NCBI GenBank assembly: GCA_965153455.1
Contig: OZ234499.1
Span: forward strand, 11,466,271 to 11,530,270
Origin: Sphagnum compactum
Taxonomy: Eukaryota > Bryophyta > Sphagnopsida > Sphagnales
DNA length: 64,000 nt
Reading direction: 5' to 3'
The position numbers and the translations under genes were made by a program. The notes beneath the pieces were generated by a model, which was given only the letters and a program-made list of their open reading frames with translations, searched no databases and was not told the DNA's origin. Of the stretch, positions 1 through 13,501 are shown piece by piece. Every line of letters begins with the position of its first letter. Within the stretch, counting starts at the first letter, position 1.

Positions 1-59
1 TTGAAAGTTTTGGTCATGGAGGGTTGAAGCACCCATTTTCACAAGTTCAAGGGGATTTA

Positions 60-915
60 GATTTATGAAAAATCCTTAAACTAGCTCCCCTTCCCAAAAA
101 GAAAACGACAAGAAAGAAAAAGGTGGTTGTATTTGTAGTGAAAAAGGAAGATGAAAGCAATGAAAAGGCTAAAAACATTGGGTAGGTGGTGAAATATTAC
201 ATATCATTGCACTACGAGGAAAGATGGAGCTTGAATTTGTCAAAAGTGCGAAAAAAGACATTTTAGTTTATTTGAAACCCTAATTATGTTTGCTTTGATA
301 AAATTTTGATAATAATCTTTTTTTATATCTGAATTATTTTTTCCCCAAATCTAAAATTTGAACAGAACAATAGAATTTCCAAAGACAAATAAACAAAATA
401 AATAAATTCAAATTGTGCCAATGCGCCTTTGCCTCTTGCCCCCCTTTTCCCAATTGAAGGTCACCACTTTAACCACAAAGAATTTAAAACCACATCTCCT
501 TGGGGGGAAGAGAGGAGCTAACCACAAAGTGAACTTTATTTCAACTATTTTGATATAAATTGCATTACTTTTATTAATGTAATCAATTTTGACTTTTTTT
601 GTTTCAAAGATTGTTTTCAGTTCCTAAATCATGGTTTTTTATCCTAATTTGTTTCTTTTTTAGGAGTGAAAATAAGGCTCAAATTGCACACTTGAATGTT
701 GGCTTCAATCCCTAGTTTTTAAGGATTCCAATTGCTTGCAAGCAAAAATTCAATGCAATTTACAAGCAATACAAGGATGACAATGGAATTTCAAATAGTG
801 ATTGCTATGAATCTCCTTTCTATGATGCATTGAATAGTTGGTGGCATCAAAGTGAAAATGTGATGAAACATGTGAATGTTTTTACAAATGAAATTGTGGG
901 CAGTTTAAAATTTTA
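60..915 (+). pseudogene. Decayed MYB/SANT (trihelix)-like gene, probably the DNA-binding partner of a PIF/Harbinger element
   Basis: No intact frame remains. Around 737-905 one frame reads like the C-terminal half of a trihelix/MYB-like domain, with the pieces KQKFNAIYKQYKDD, SPFYDALNSWWHQ and ENVMKHVN. Around 90-260 another stretch reads as a basic/acidic linker (PKKKTTRKKK, then KKEDESNEKAKN). Such MYB-like proteins accompany PIF/Harbinger transposases in plants, and a transposase remnant lies 1.3 kb away in convergent orientation. Assignment to that element is inference from proximity. An old host trihelix pseudogene is the alternative. Confidence 0.45.
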
Positions 916-2224
916 ATGTAAATTGATAATTATTTAAAATATGATTGTAATAAAGAGCCCTTGGGTAGACCTTTCATTCCATATGATGTTTTTTTTTAAT
1001 CAAGGAAAAAACCAATGTTTCATTCAAAAATATGAATGTTCAAATTAGACATATGATAGTTGAACTATAAGTTACATAGCATTTGAATTTTGAATCATTC
1101 ATCACATTTCATCCAATTCAAATGTATCCAAGAATGCAAAATTACTATATTTTTTCAAATTAACTTCAAAAAAGTTTTTTTGTTAAAAGTTGAATAACCA
1201 AAACCTTGGTCAACATCTTTTTTATCTTTTCTTATTTTGTTTTCTTGTTGGGATTATTTTCAATGTCTGTCATATATTCATATTCACCTTGATGTTTTAT
1301 ATCTTCCATGTCAATCCTATCATTAGCAATTGTACCTAAATTTTGTAACCCAGGTCCATTCAAGGTTGGGGCACACAAAAAAAAAATGTCTTGCCCCAGA
1401 ATCACTTTCGAAACATTACTTTGAATGATGATTACATATATGAAATAAGTTTTTTAGTGTCTTTTTCTTCATTAGATATTCACATACTTCTTGATTGTGA
1501 TATTTTTTGTGATTTGGATGATTAAAACATGTTCTTAAATGTCTTGAAATATGGTTTAAGAACTATGTCCCATTATGTAGTTTTATTGAACAAGAATCAA
1601 CCTAGGACTATCAACAAATTTGTTCAAATTGCTCTATATTTTAACCACAAATAAAATAAAATATGTCCTATATGATGGCATAAATTTTTCATATGGTAAA
1701 TCACCAATTTTTTTGGAATTGATGTTCAAATCTTGGATTTTTTCATAAAAAGGTTGTATTAATAAGGACAATCAAATTAATTTTATTAAGTACCAAATTA
1801 CATTCCAAAGGTTTGGAAAGAAGTATAAGAGATGTGTGTGCAAAAACAAGACATTATTTGATGTTTTAACCAGGGTTTTAGCATTCTGAATGAACATATG
1901 TCATTTTGGAAATGTTCTGTAATCTTATGTTCCTTTTTTGTTTATATTTGAACATGACATTAAAAATTTGTTCAATTGATTTGAATCATTCATTATAACA
2001 CTTATTGGTTGATAGCCTAAACATACATATCCCCTTTTTATTATTTAACATCTCATAACATTGATTTTGTTTTAGGACTTGGGGACATAGGACAAGAAGG
2101 TGTCATTTTTTTTGTAATGGTACCCCAACCATAAATGCACTCACCACTTCATTTGTTCAATTTTTTTTTTAATTGTTTTGAACATATTGGTTTTTTTTAT
2201 GTTGCCAAATGTTGAATTTTTAAA
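916..2224. other. AT-rich interval with no supported gene
   Basis: The stretch is AT-rich with many homopolymer runs. I see no frame with recognisable protein similarity. It may be the interior of the decayed PIF/Harbinger element, since it lies between its two putative genes. Confidence 0.5.
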
Positions 2225-3034
2225 AACTTCCAAACCCTAATCCATATAAAAGCCAATCAAATTGGTGATGCACTTTTATGTAAACATATGCAAGCCATCA
2301 CCAAATTTGACATGTGGCATAATGGAAAATATATTATTTTGAGTAAATTTTAAACCTTCCTTTTAACATTCCAAAAGTTTTTTTTACTAACATCCTTCTA
2401 TTTGATTGGATAAAAGTTCAATGTGTTTTGTATATTGGCAACCCATCTTTAAATTCACATTTCAATGGAGATTAGAACCATGTGGTCACATTGGATGAAC
2501 GGCATCACCTATCAACTTGTAAGGTAAAAACTTATATTTCATCACACGATTTCCTAAATCTATTTTTTGAAAGGAAGCCCAATTAATACTACTTAGCCAC
2601 TCATAGTTATAATCCCAAAAACTACACTTTGCATCTATAATTCATTGAATCTATGTGGAATGAAAACCTTTCCAACAATAATATGATTTTGGATCTATGT
2701 TAGGTGCAATAATTGGAATATGACTATTATTGATGGCACCTAGAATGTAAGAAACTTTATGTAAGCTTTTAAAACCAGTGATAATTTCTTTGATCTTGTT
2801 TATAATCAATTTAAGTATCAACGATGATTTCAAAAAAAGCTTTCTCATCATTGCAAAAAATTCTTTCCCTATAATTGATTCCATACTTTTTACAATGTCA
2901 TAGACTTCTCCACACATTTGCCATGAAATTTCACTACCCAATCTTGGCAGAGCCATTGTTATTATAGTTTTTACATGGACATTTTCTCTAATTGTCACAA
3001 CCCTACTTTGAGAGTGTGTGAGGGTGAGACTCAC
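2225..3034 (-). pseudogene. PIF/Harbinger-type DDE transposase pseudogene
   Basis: The reading frame from 3034 down gives a 127-residue open stretch with the PIF/Harbinger signatures LGSEISWQMCGEVYDIV, ILGAINNSHIPIIAP and DPKSYYCWKGFHST. Beyond its stop the similarity continues in broken frames: DAKCSFWDYNYEWL, then KFLPYKLIGDAVHPM, then NFIQSNRRMLVKKTFGMLKGRFKIYSK, then a tail resembling MSNLVMACICLHK down to about 2245. The family normally has Asp in GAIDGSH, Asp in LIGDA and Glu in VERAFG. Here the first is Asn and the third is Lys, and only the second Asp remains. Catalysis is therefore lost even without the stops. The upstream part of a full transposase (about 350-400 residues) is missing. 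Confidence 0.75.
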
Positions 3035-3810
3035 ATTCCCGAAATGGGGACTTGGGAGTCCTCTGGGACTCGCAAAATTTCAGAGTTCGATTGCAGGGGT
3101 CAAAACACATCGGATTGACAAGTTCTTTATATCATTGAAAAACTATTGAAGTGTAGATGTCGAAAATGGGCTCACATGAGTCATTTGGACATCTGCAGCA
3201 CAAGTTATGGCCAAAAGAAGGGTCGGGAGTCAAACTGCCAATTTGACTCTCGACCACTAAAAATCGGGAATCGACCTGACCCCGGTGCGTGCAGGTGAGG
3301 TGCGACACACTGTTAGAAAGCTCTTAACAAGAGGTACAACTTTGCTTCAAACCTCGTCCCAATCGGAGGTTTGAGCAAAGAGTTATAGCCTCACAAAGTT
3401 GCGGGAGTCCAAACCGGGACAGTTTTGGGACTTGGGAGTCCCAGGACAAAAAGCCATTCGGATGTAGGCTTCGTGAAGAGACGCAGAGAATACTGTATGG
3501 GGGAAGGTGGTGGCTTCCCTCGAGTCCAGGCCGTGGTGAGTCTTGTGAGTCCAGAGTTGCCTGTGGCTTGTCCTAGCATTAAAGGTGATCCAGAAAGTGA
3601 TCTAACCAACTTGTTGGTTGGTTTGATGCAGATTCAAGTGAGTAACTAAAGCTTGTCAGTCTTCCTAGTCCCATCCCGGAGCTTCAACACGCCCCTCTAC
3701 CCCTTTTAGTGTTGAGAGTTGGGAGCGTGCCCCAAGTTTCTCACAATTCTGCTGTTTAAGTAATTTTAGACCCATATTGGGTCTAACTAGGAACTTGGGA
3801 GCGCGTCACT
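3035..3810. other. GC-richer island, retroelement-like, no coding frame
   Basis: This block is clearly less AT-rich than its surroundings and repeats short phrases (gggacttgggagtcc near 3046 and 3426; gggagcgtgccc near 3720 and gggagcgcgtcac near 3797). Only shadow frames under 80 codons occur. Its style resembles the noncoding region or LTR of an old retrotransposon, but no paired LTR, primer-binding site or pol domain was found. Confidence 0.3.
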
Positions 3811-6800
3811 AATGGTTGTATTTTGTTTCATTCAAAACTTATATTGATAACTCTAATCAAAGCATAAAATGTGTTGTAATTGAACCTTTTACATTGTCAA
3901 AACATCTTCTGAAAAAGTTCAAAAGCTTTCAAAAAATTGATTTCCATGTATTTGATTGCTTTCTCATACTTCCATTTGCTTTGAACTCTTAGTGGCATGT
4001 CAACATACTATGAAAATAAAACAACAATGCAGTCATCATACTTTAATTTTGTGCAATGATTACTTGTTGCAATGAAACCACTTGTGCAATGACTCAATGC
4101 ATTGTCATAGTAAAAACTAGGATCATTGGTATTTTGTCCTATGTTCATCCATTGTGTGTGTAGTAGGAAGAAAGAAGCAAAACAAAATGAAAAAACAAAA
4201 GGTAGAAATGTCACCCTAGTCCTCTCACATGTGAATCCCACATTTATACCAATTGGACCTTATACATTTAGACACATTCACTGTACCTTACAATTATTAT
4301 TTTTTTAATGGAAAAGGTCTAATTCAATGATTCAAATTTTTTTTATTTGTCTCAAATTGGTCCATAAGATTTTGGACCTTGGATCGTCATTTAAAGTGGC
4401 TTCTAATTACATCATCAAACAAAAATTTAATAGCATGGTAAGTTAGTTATTTATGATGCCTCATCTTTGGTAACCACAAAGATTGTATCGAGGATTTGGA
4501 TCTACGTGATTTGGATTTTTGAATGAATAAATCCATTTATAGGAGTTTTAGCAATGTGGAAATGACATTCAAAAGTGGTCACATAATTAAGTGACACATT
4601 AGTTAATAGTTTTTAAATGGATATAAAACTCAAAAATAGTCATTTAAAACCTACAAGTAACTTCATTGAGGCTCAACACATATTCCATTCATGCCCATTT
4701 GGTGTGATCATTGATTTCTTGTTTCTAATTTAGCCCCAATGGCAACTACACAATGGTTATGAATGTTTCACCCCAAGGAAAATCTTTCTTCCCATGTTAC
4801 AAATGTGCTTTCTTGTGCATTTCCAAAATCACAACTTCACTAAAGTTCAATGCATGTTCCATTAATGTCAATTTGGCAAAGTCATCAATTTTTCAACTCT
4901 CTAATTTTGCCCAAATGGCACCTAATCTATTAATATTAATGTCCTAACCCCAAAAGGAAATGTTTTATTTCACACTATAAGTGTGTTCTATGGTGTGTCT
5001 CCACAATCATGCTTATACACCTAATCAATGACAACCACATCTTTCTTTAAGCCTTAAAGCACAAGACCCACAAAATGAGTAGGCAAAAGAAGGGAGGAAA
5101 TGAAGATAGACAATTTGGAAATTATTAATTTTTCACATTTTGTAAGAGGCTTGTTTAGACAACATGTAAAAATTATCAACCTTTGAGGACCATTGGATTA
5201 TTCATTATACATCAATCAAGCATGAAGGCGATGATGGTAGGCCAACATTAAAGCTTTGAGAACAATGTTGCTAAATCAACCATGATACGTTAAAATTTGT
5301 TGGAATTTATTCAATTCTGGTCATGTTGAATGTGTAAAGGACATCACAAGAAGACATAGATTAGACCAACACCATGGATTATGATTACATCCATGACTAA
5401 TTTTGCAATTATATGTAAAATATGTAGATGATTATGTAGTCAAATAGGATTTGTCACATTGCACATGGTATTTATGACTATGTATATGACATTTATGACT
5501 TCATCCATGTCGATGGAAGTACTTTAAAATTATTAAATTCACATTTTTAAAATTTATATTTGTTTTATTTTATTAAACTTGAATTTTTAAAAATAAATAA
5601 TTATCATAAGTTGACTATCATATGTACATAGTCATATATGCCATTCCACATGCAACGAGTTCATCTCAACTGTTGTAATGGAAGTTTTCAATTACAATCA
5701 TGTAAGTCACAAGTTTAAATTGAGATAAGAGATTATTGAAGCAAATCACCCCCATAGCTATAAAACAAGTCCTTAACCAACCAAACATACCGTTAATTGA
5801 TGTATAGTGATAAATATGTCGATTTTAAGTATCTCACATATCCAAAAACAATCCTTCATATATTTTTCAAATAAATTAAATGCAAATTTGTCTTTCAAAA
5901 TAGTTCACAAAGATATATGCATTCAATGAAACATAATTTAGAAATTTTGAAGTTTGTTTTTTAATTTTTTGATTTGGGCCATAGATTCAAATATAATGTC
6001 ATTCCAAATACAATGTAAATAATGAATTAAAAAAACTTCTCCCTAAATAACCAATCCCATTTTGCCACATCATTTTGACTAAATTCCCATTATTTCTAAA
6101 ACAAATCACAAAGTAGGTGGGATTGAATCCTAGTATTGTGTTTGCACCCTTATGTAAACTTCACATGTATTTAATTTTAGAACTTAATTTAACTTTAAAA
6201 CCTTTAATTTCAAATGTAATACCTTTAACAAATCATTTGCAAGATGACTACTCATAAGTCATAATACACAACCAATTACTTTTTGAAAGCCACAAATTGT
6301 AATTCTAAACTTACAATTTACAACCCAGTTAAAAGAAATCTTGGTTTATTTGACCACAAGTTTTAGTCAAAAAGTCACATTTTACATATTTAGCAATTTG
6401 ATTAGCTATTTATTTTGGACAAGTTGATTTTAACATGTCCAATTTAACTACTAATCAAGGTGATCATGTGGTTAGTTGACGAACATGGAATTAGTGGACA
6501 ATTTGATTAGTCAGTTTAAATAATGTCAATTGGACTCTTGGTCAAATCAACAATCAATTTGAAGCTACACCCACCTATTAGCCAACCTATTTAAAGTGCC
6601 TCCATATTAACATGAACCAATCCTACCCACTTAGGTTAGTACTTATGTTGGGAATATTTTGAGAACATTTCATTTGTAAGTGAGAAAAAATCATTAAAAT
6701 TTTTATCATTAAAAAAATGTTGCATTATACTATTATGTAAAAATATGTTTACATAATCTCTTTCAAAATATGTTGTATTAAAAAATCTCCCCAAAAATAA

Positions 6801-7117
6801 AAGTCATATTAAAATATTGGTTATAGTGTTTAATGAACTTTTAAAATATTTTCACTAAAAGAAAATTTCTTGTTTTCAATCAAATTTTGCAACTTAAAAA
6901 TGTCATTTGTAATTAAAAAGTAGTTACAAAAAACATTTTAAAAACTAGTTTCTTTCTTTATTAAATTCATTCCCAATCATGTCATAATGGTTTTTATAAT
7001 ATATTGTAAGCATGTAAACACATTCAAATACTTGCAACATTAACACAAATTTTGACATTAAAACATGAAAAACCAAACATCAATCACATAGCTTATGGTT
7101 CCTATTTGTGTGGACTC
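3811..7117. other. AT-rich intergenic sequence
   Basis: No gene is supported. Apart from a two-unit direct repeat at 4657-5005, I see only AT-rich, low-information sequence. Confidence 0.5.
4657..5005. repeat. Diverged two-unit tandem duplication, period about 174 bp
   Basis: Unit 1 (about 4657-4830) and unit 2 (about 4831-5005) line up over their length: an aacttca...ggctcaa/agttcaa start, ttccatt-atg, gtcatcaattt/gatcattgattt, ctaatttagcccc/ctaattttgccc, accccaa-ggaaa, then the gtgtg/gtgctt and ccacaatcat/ccaaaatcac ends. The many mismatches point to an old duplication. Confidence 0.6.
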
Positions 7118-7870
7118 CATTTACCTACCTATTAGCCATCCTACCTACTTATTTATTATGTAAACAAATAATAACCTAAGTAAATAATAATAGTATATTA
7201 AGCTAGGTAGCCTAGGCAACAAATGCTCACATAGCCTAGACTAAATAGTTTAGGCTAGAAGTCTAACCCATGCAACTTAACCTATTAACCTAAACAACCT
7301 ATTTTAGACATGTCATGAGGTTGCAAGTATGAGGATTTGAACCTTCCATAGGTTCACATTGAAGGACCAAATCTTTAACCCTTGCATCACATTCAACAAA
7401 TAATATATTAAATCATCATATTATTATGAACAATTTTTCTAACTTATTTACCTTTAATCTAGTTTAGCCACCTTACATATTTAACGAGTTAGCCTACCTT
7501 CCTACCTACCTACATTAAGGCTTAACCACCTACTTGTAAACAACTTATTAATTAGCCTAGCCATTTGATTACTTAATTCTACCTACAACTAGTTTACATA
7601 GCCTACTTATTCAACTTATATAGGCTACCTCTAGCCTAGTCACCTACCAAGCTTGGCTTATTTTTAAATATCTAACCTACCAACTTACATATAGCTACCT
7701 ACCGAACCTACCTACCAACTATTTTATTTAGCTATCTAATTACCTACATGGCCTACTTACCTAATTTAACTTACCTACTTAATTTGCTTACCTAGACAAA
7801 CTATGTACCTATTTTAATGTATATATGTAGCCTTTCTACCTACATAACCTAACCTACCTAATATATATTC
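7118..7870. repeat. Degenerate CCTA/CTAC simple-sequence field
   Basis: For about 750 bases the plus strand is dominated by interrupted ctac, ccta and acct motifs (for example ttcctacctacctac near 7500 and cctacctaat near 7852). It is a cryptic microsatellite rather than a clean array. Reading frames across it are artefacts of the repeat. Confidence 0.75.
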
Positions 7871-9899
7871 CTAATGGGTCACTTTCATGTATTTTCATGA
7901 CCATCAAAACAAACACATGTTCCATTTGATTAAAATCTTGTTTTTTAGTATTACAAGTGTTCACTTGTTTGTCTTTTTAGATTGTCACATTTTGACAAAG
8001 TAGTCCAAAAATGCATGTCACTTGAATTTTTTTGTTTCCAATCAAAAAGACCAAATTTTTAATTAGAATGGAAAAGATAATCAAGTTGGCAATTCAAAAA
8101 GTCATGATTTCTTGTAATGAACTATAAACTTCCACATGATAAAAAAATCAACAAAGTTGACAATTGATACATTGATCTCATACTTGACACCAAATAAAAT
8201 AATTCATAATTTAGCTACATTGCCTTTCCATATTGCTATAAGCTTCTTGAATTTCCATAACAAAATATATCATTACAATTTTTTTCCAAAAATCATTATT
8301 ATTACATGCATGAAAAAGTTGGTTGCAACTTTTGGTTATCCCCAAAAAGAGGTCAAGAAAACCTATGATAATTTCTAAGTTGTGATTCTTGTACATCCGA
8401 GCTTCTTTGTGTTATTGACCATTAGGGGTTCAATGTACACAATTTTTAGAAAAAAACATGTTCTCTAATTAAGTGGGAATATACCCAAGTTGATAATCAA
8501 TGGGAGTTTGTAACATTATTCATAATCACCCAACATTGATAGCTAGAGATCTTCCAAAATTATTCAAGTCAATCATTGTTTAGCAACAAATTATGACCAT
8601 GCAAATGCAACACCTATTACAATGAACATTTCAACTACTTACTTGTTTTGAAAACAATAATAAAATATGCCTTCTAAATTAGGGGTAAAAAAATTGGACA
8701 AAATTTGACATGAAAAAGAAACTTTAGTATATATGAAATAAGCAAACAGGTGATGATATCTAAACTACAAAACCTTGGCCATGAGTCAATCTTACAAACT
8801 AATTACATTTAGTTTCTACATTTCTTAATATATGTATGGTTTGTTTTATCTACTCATGAGAAGAGCTCCAATTGATGATGTTGGTCTATTTATTTAGATG
8901 TTAATAATTTGAACTTTATGTATTTGCCCATGCTTGTCATCATTCATGATTCCCATATTCACAAATTATTTGATTTGGGTATTTCTTTGTTCTCACTCTT
9001 TTGTTTTCCTTCAACCAGAATCCTTTTTTTTTTGGTGGTAGTTGAATGAATAAAGGAAAGTCTTGGGGCACTTTTAAAATGTGATTATGAACTTTAGAAC
9101 TATCCATGGGAACACCACTAGGAATATAGAATGGGAAATTGTGGAACAATATTGAAAACTTTGAAAGCATTATTGGAACATCATGTGGAAATTTTTGGAA
9201 ATTCATGGGAAAGAGATTTAGAGTTAAAGAAATAATTGTTGGGAAGATAGAGAAATACACTTGACAATTTCATTTAAACTTTGGTAGTATCAAGCAAAAC
9301 AAATCATCACTTTTCTATTATATAAACATTGGGGAATGTTCACAATTCAATAATTTGACTCTTTACACTTGCAAGCTAGTCCTTTTACATCCCCACACTT
9401 TTATGACAATTCTAGTCACTCCAAAACTTTTCTTGGTATTGAAATAGAACATTGAGAGCTTTATGACCTTCATTGAAAGCCATCACCAGAATTTTGGTAG
9501 GAACATCATTTGGATACCTAGGAAGTATAAAGACAATAACAAAGCTTTCATGCGCAATATATTTCAAATTTTCAGATGTCCATAACAATTGATTATAGGT
9601 TCATGCTTGATTGGTACCTATTCAAAATGGTATGAAAACAGAAATTCACACAAGAACACAAATATCACACATACATGTCAACCTTTTGAAGTAACGAAAT
9701 TTTGCCAAAGGATGAAGCTAAAATTGAAGTGATTTTGCAAAAATGAAGTGAGTTTTGGGGATTTCAATTGCCAAAAGTCAAAAAAGGAAAAAAAAATTAA
9801 AATTTTGTCAGATTTATAGATTTCCTTAATTTTTAAAACTTTCATATCTGGTTTACAAACAGATTTGGTTAAATCTTCCTGCAGAGAATGGCCACTTCA
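7871..9899. other. AT-rich intergenic sequence
   Basis: No supported gene. The longest frame (8940-9260, minus) is a Phe/Pro/Ile-rich low-complexity translation with no recognisable domain. Confidence 0.5.
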
Positions 9900-12350
9900 A
9901 CTACATCACAAAATCTTCTGAAAAAATGCATTGGTGGTCCTTTGGAGAACCCTCCTAATTTGAGCCTTTCTCCAACGATTTGATCTTTGCACCTAGAATC
10001 ATGCAAAAAACGCCATGTCTATGTCTTTTGGTAACTTGCAACCTGATGTGTTTTGTAACAACATGGTTTTTACATCTTGGAAGCTGTTCGTGGTTTCTTT
10101 TCAAACTACAGATTAGAACTAATTCTAACATCTTCCTTCCAAATAGAATGTGTGTGCTTTGGTATAATATTTTACTTGGGCAATGACACACCGAACTTAG
10201 GATGAAGTATAGTCTTCAAATAACATGACTGGAACATAATTTGCATCTGGGATACATACACCTTAAAAAGATCAGTAAAACAAAGTGACTGCTTTTGATT
10301 TAGCCGGTCTGAATAATTTACACTCTCCGTTGATTTCGGTAAACCCTTTAGAGGCCCAAATAGGAAGATGTTAAATAACCAACATGTCTTTATTGCAGTC
10401 AGTACAAAAGTATACCCTGGTTCTTTTTTTCCATGTCTACTAGTGATTTTGGGGGAGGCAAAAATCCTCAACTGCTTTTTTCCTCCAAAACCTGGGTTTT
10501 TGGAATTTATTTGAATTTTCAGCAACAAAAATCACTTAAAAATCAATATCTGCCACATTCTGAATCCAAATCTTATCAAATGAATTCCATTAAATCCTGC
10601 TCATCAAGATCTTTTGAACAACACCAAGGTGCATACCAATTCCTCCGAAATTTTCAGCTACGATTTAATTTAATTTTCTTTTCAGTGATGAAATCATTCA
10701 ATATTCAAAAACTTTTGCACCTCAAGTCCAAACGTCATGGAACCGAGCCCATGCACCCCTCCTCGTTGAGAGCTTTCCAAAGACACCAAGAACATGATCT
10801 GAAGCATCCCAGTTAGGTGGATCTCATAACTACAAAACAAAAACAAAACAAACTCCCTTCCTTCATAGATAGATCCTCAAATTGTGATAGAAAACAATTT
10901 TTTTGGGGAGCGTGTCACCACATTCATGTCTACCTAAACATTTAAGAGTTCTCTGAAAAAGAGTTACCAGTTAAGCCAAATCTGGCTAGGGATGCTTGTC
11001 ACTATGGCTCCATTAGCGAACTGAAAAACAAAAGATGGAAGACGGATGGAGTCCACTCTTGACCTGATCTTATTTTTGGGCCCTCACAGGGACAGGGACT
11101 ATCTCATTGGATCCAACTTTGGAAGTTTTACCTTATTAGAACGGGTTTCACATTAGGTGATTAGGTTTCTCTGGTGAAAGTGTTTAGGCTGTTTAAATTG
11201 GAATGGAATTTTTTGGTGTTCAGAGTGTGGACACAGTAGTAGATGTACAACGTCTTATCTATTGGCAGAGCCACCGTGTTTGCGATGCCTTGCTTTCTTC
11301 CAACGAGAGAGAGAGACAGTAACTGTTGGTTACAGACCCAAAATGTGCATAAGAGGAACAGTGTTGTTGTTCAGTTCTTGATTTCAAAAGGACCCTATAA
11401 CTTATAACCTGGACTTGCCTAAATGGTAGAACCTGCCAACAACACTCTTTACATGACCCTTAAAGCGTGTCTGGGCACCACAAATTTCAATTTGTTTGCC
11501 TGACGGACTGCAATAAGAAGTGAAGTAGGTAATACTTTTGTACTCCCTGCGCAAGGGACATGTCACTAATTTAATGTGTTCCTCTGGCCCAAATAAGGTG
11601 GTGCTGATGGAGATGGCCTCACCTGAGAGACCGGGAAACTTTAGTGAGGTTTATTTTTTTGTATTGCAACCAGTGTTGAAACAAATTCTAGTTGTCTATT
11701 GGCAGGCTACCCATCAGGTTGCAACTTGTATAGTTTTATTGTTAGTCATTGTTATGTTGATTCACTTGCAGTTTTGTATCTCAGTCGTACCTTATTGCGT
11801 CTTGCAGTCCATTCTTTGAAAATAACAAGGGGTGTGTCATACTGTGGCCTTGCCATTTACATTAAAAAGTATCTTAAGGCAAAAGAAGAATTATGAAAAC
11901 TCAAATATTTCACCATGCAAAAATATACCAATCTTCAAAAAATCCTCTAGAAGCAACCAAAATCCTCCAAGATATCATAGCTCTCTGACTAATCTCAAGT
12001 TTCAACACAATCCAAAATATCATCTTTCAAAAATCCTCATATAAAAATAGACCTAATATTACCTAGGGGCCCGAATCCCTTAAGCTACTATACTCTATAA
12101 TGAATCTAAACACGATATCCTTGCCTAGCAAGGCAAGGCCAGAGATGAACCCTTACCTTCACCACATCCTCAAGGTTGCTGCTAGTTGCAAGAATGACTC
12201 ATTTTGGCTTGTCTTAACTTTGGAGTCTGGACTTGTGGCTGAGTCTTGCTCGAGCACATCCCTTGTCCTAGTGATGTGGGGACGTTTCATAGTGCTTTTT
12301 TTTCCTCGGTTGCTTGTTGCTTCCTACTTTTGTGATTTTTCTTTCTGATT
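9900..12350. other. GC-richer, repeat-like region without intact genes
   Basis: Base composition rises relative to both sides, and short frames appear on both strands without domain signatures. A stretch near 10350-10400 (gttaaataacc...attgcagtcagtacaaa) resembles one near 63140-63180 (ggtaaataagc...attgcaggcagtacaaa). A phrase near 10907 (ggggagcgtgtcac) recalls the island at 3720-3810. I interpret this as degraded retroelement sequence without assigning a family. Confidence 0.3.
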
Positions 12351-13052
12351 CCATTTTCATTATAATATGCTGTAGTACAGTATTAATTGTGAAGATTTCG
12401 TGTCGAAATTTTACATTCTTTGAAAATTATATGCAAGCAGTTAGTTTTAATTGATTTTACATAATGAATATTACATTATTTTTATCTTGAACTATGTGAA
12501 TTGGTTGAACAAATCAATACTACATATAAATATGTTTTTGTGTGTAATGGAGATGAAATTAGACTTAATCTTAAATTAGATTGGGCTTTAATCTTGTTAG
12601 GAAAAATATATAAATTGAAGAGTTTACAAATTAAAAAAACCAATCTCAGGATTAGACCAAAGTCTCGATCAAAAACTTTAAAAAATGCAAGACCAATATT
12701 GACGGTTCCTTTTTAAAATTTAGAACCAAACAACATTGGTTTGAACTTTGAACCCATTGTGAAGGGCAAAATCATTACACTATGAACCATTCATTTGTTA
12801 TCTACTACTAACAATTAAATAACCCTTACCTATAAGGATCCAACCCTAATAGTTAACTATTATCCTACTTACATGACATTTTTTGTCAAAGCATAGGTCG
12901 CCAGGGTAACACCCACAATCAACTTGATTTAGTTCATCCACAATTATTTCATAATAGACTTCCAATGGATGATATATAGATGGTTGTTGTTTCACTCTAA
13001 CACTATCCCATCATCAAAATGACATTGTTTGTCATATTTGCATTACACCTTT
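12351..13052. other. AT-rich intergenic sequence
   Basis: No supported gene or repeat was recognised here. Confidence 0.45.
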
Positions 13053-13501
13053 TCCTTACAACAATCCCATGCACATTGCCACCAAATACCCTTCCACAAA
13101 GCTCACAACAACTTGGCCCCATTTTTCTTTTGATTTCACAAGCCATCTCACAGGAATTTAATTTCTCATCTCCCAAATCCCTCATGCCCCACCATCACCT
13201 CCTCCTCCTAGGACTCCTCCCTCTTCACAACCAAAACCAAATCAAAGTTTTCAAAACTTTCTCCATCTATATGTGCCTAGTTTTCTCTTTCCTTTTTTAT
13301 AACAATCAATTCTACAAAATGTGATGGTTTTTCTTGAACTAATATTATGGAACATGATGAATGCAATAATTTTGTGAACAAAAATGAGGCTTTGCAACAC
13401 GATAACACTTAAAGCACAAAAAATAACATTGCTTCTGTCTTTGCAAACCCTAAATTGGTTTTTAATTGGTTCTTGCAAGCAATGTATAATTATCCATTGT
13501 T
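13053..13501 (+). repeat. Dispersed repeat, copy A (pair of 41988-42423)
   Basis: This segment matches 41988-42423 in the same orientation nearly throughout, from ttccttacaac to gcaatgtataattatccattg. The shared part includes a C-rich stretch (caccatcacctcctcctcc). The second copy has lost about 30 bases near its end. Both copies keep an open plus frame with the shared peptide PKSLMPHHHLLLLGLLPLH, but no domain is recognisable and the upstream parts differ. A fragment of an unclassified mobile element or an old gene fragment are both possible. Confidence 0.65.

Noticed and set aside
3391-3649. Overlapping 72-74-codon frames on both strands
   Set aside because: They are mirror frames of a GC-richer block with no domain and no splice or start context.
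7118-7870. Possible CRISPR-like or satellite array
   Set aside because: There is no fixed repeat length and no unique spacers; it is a degenerate tetranucleotide field in plant DNA.
8940-9260. 106-codon minus-strand frame with repeated FP/FHN patterns
   Set aside because: AT-rich low-complexity sequence; the pattern follows from ttt/cca-type repeats, not from a known protein family.
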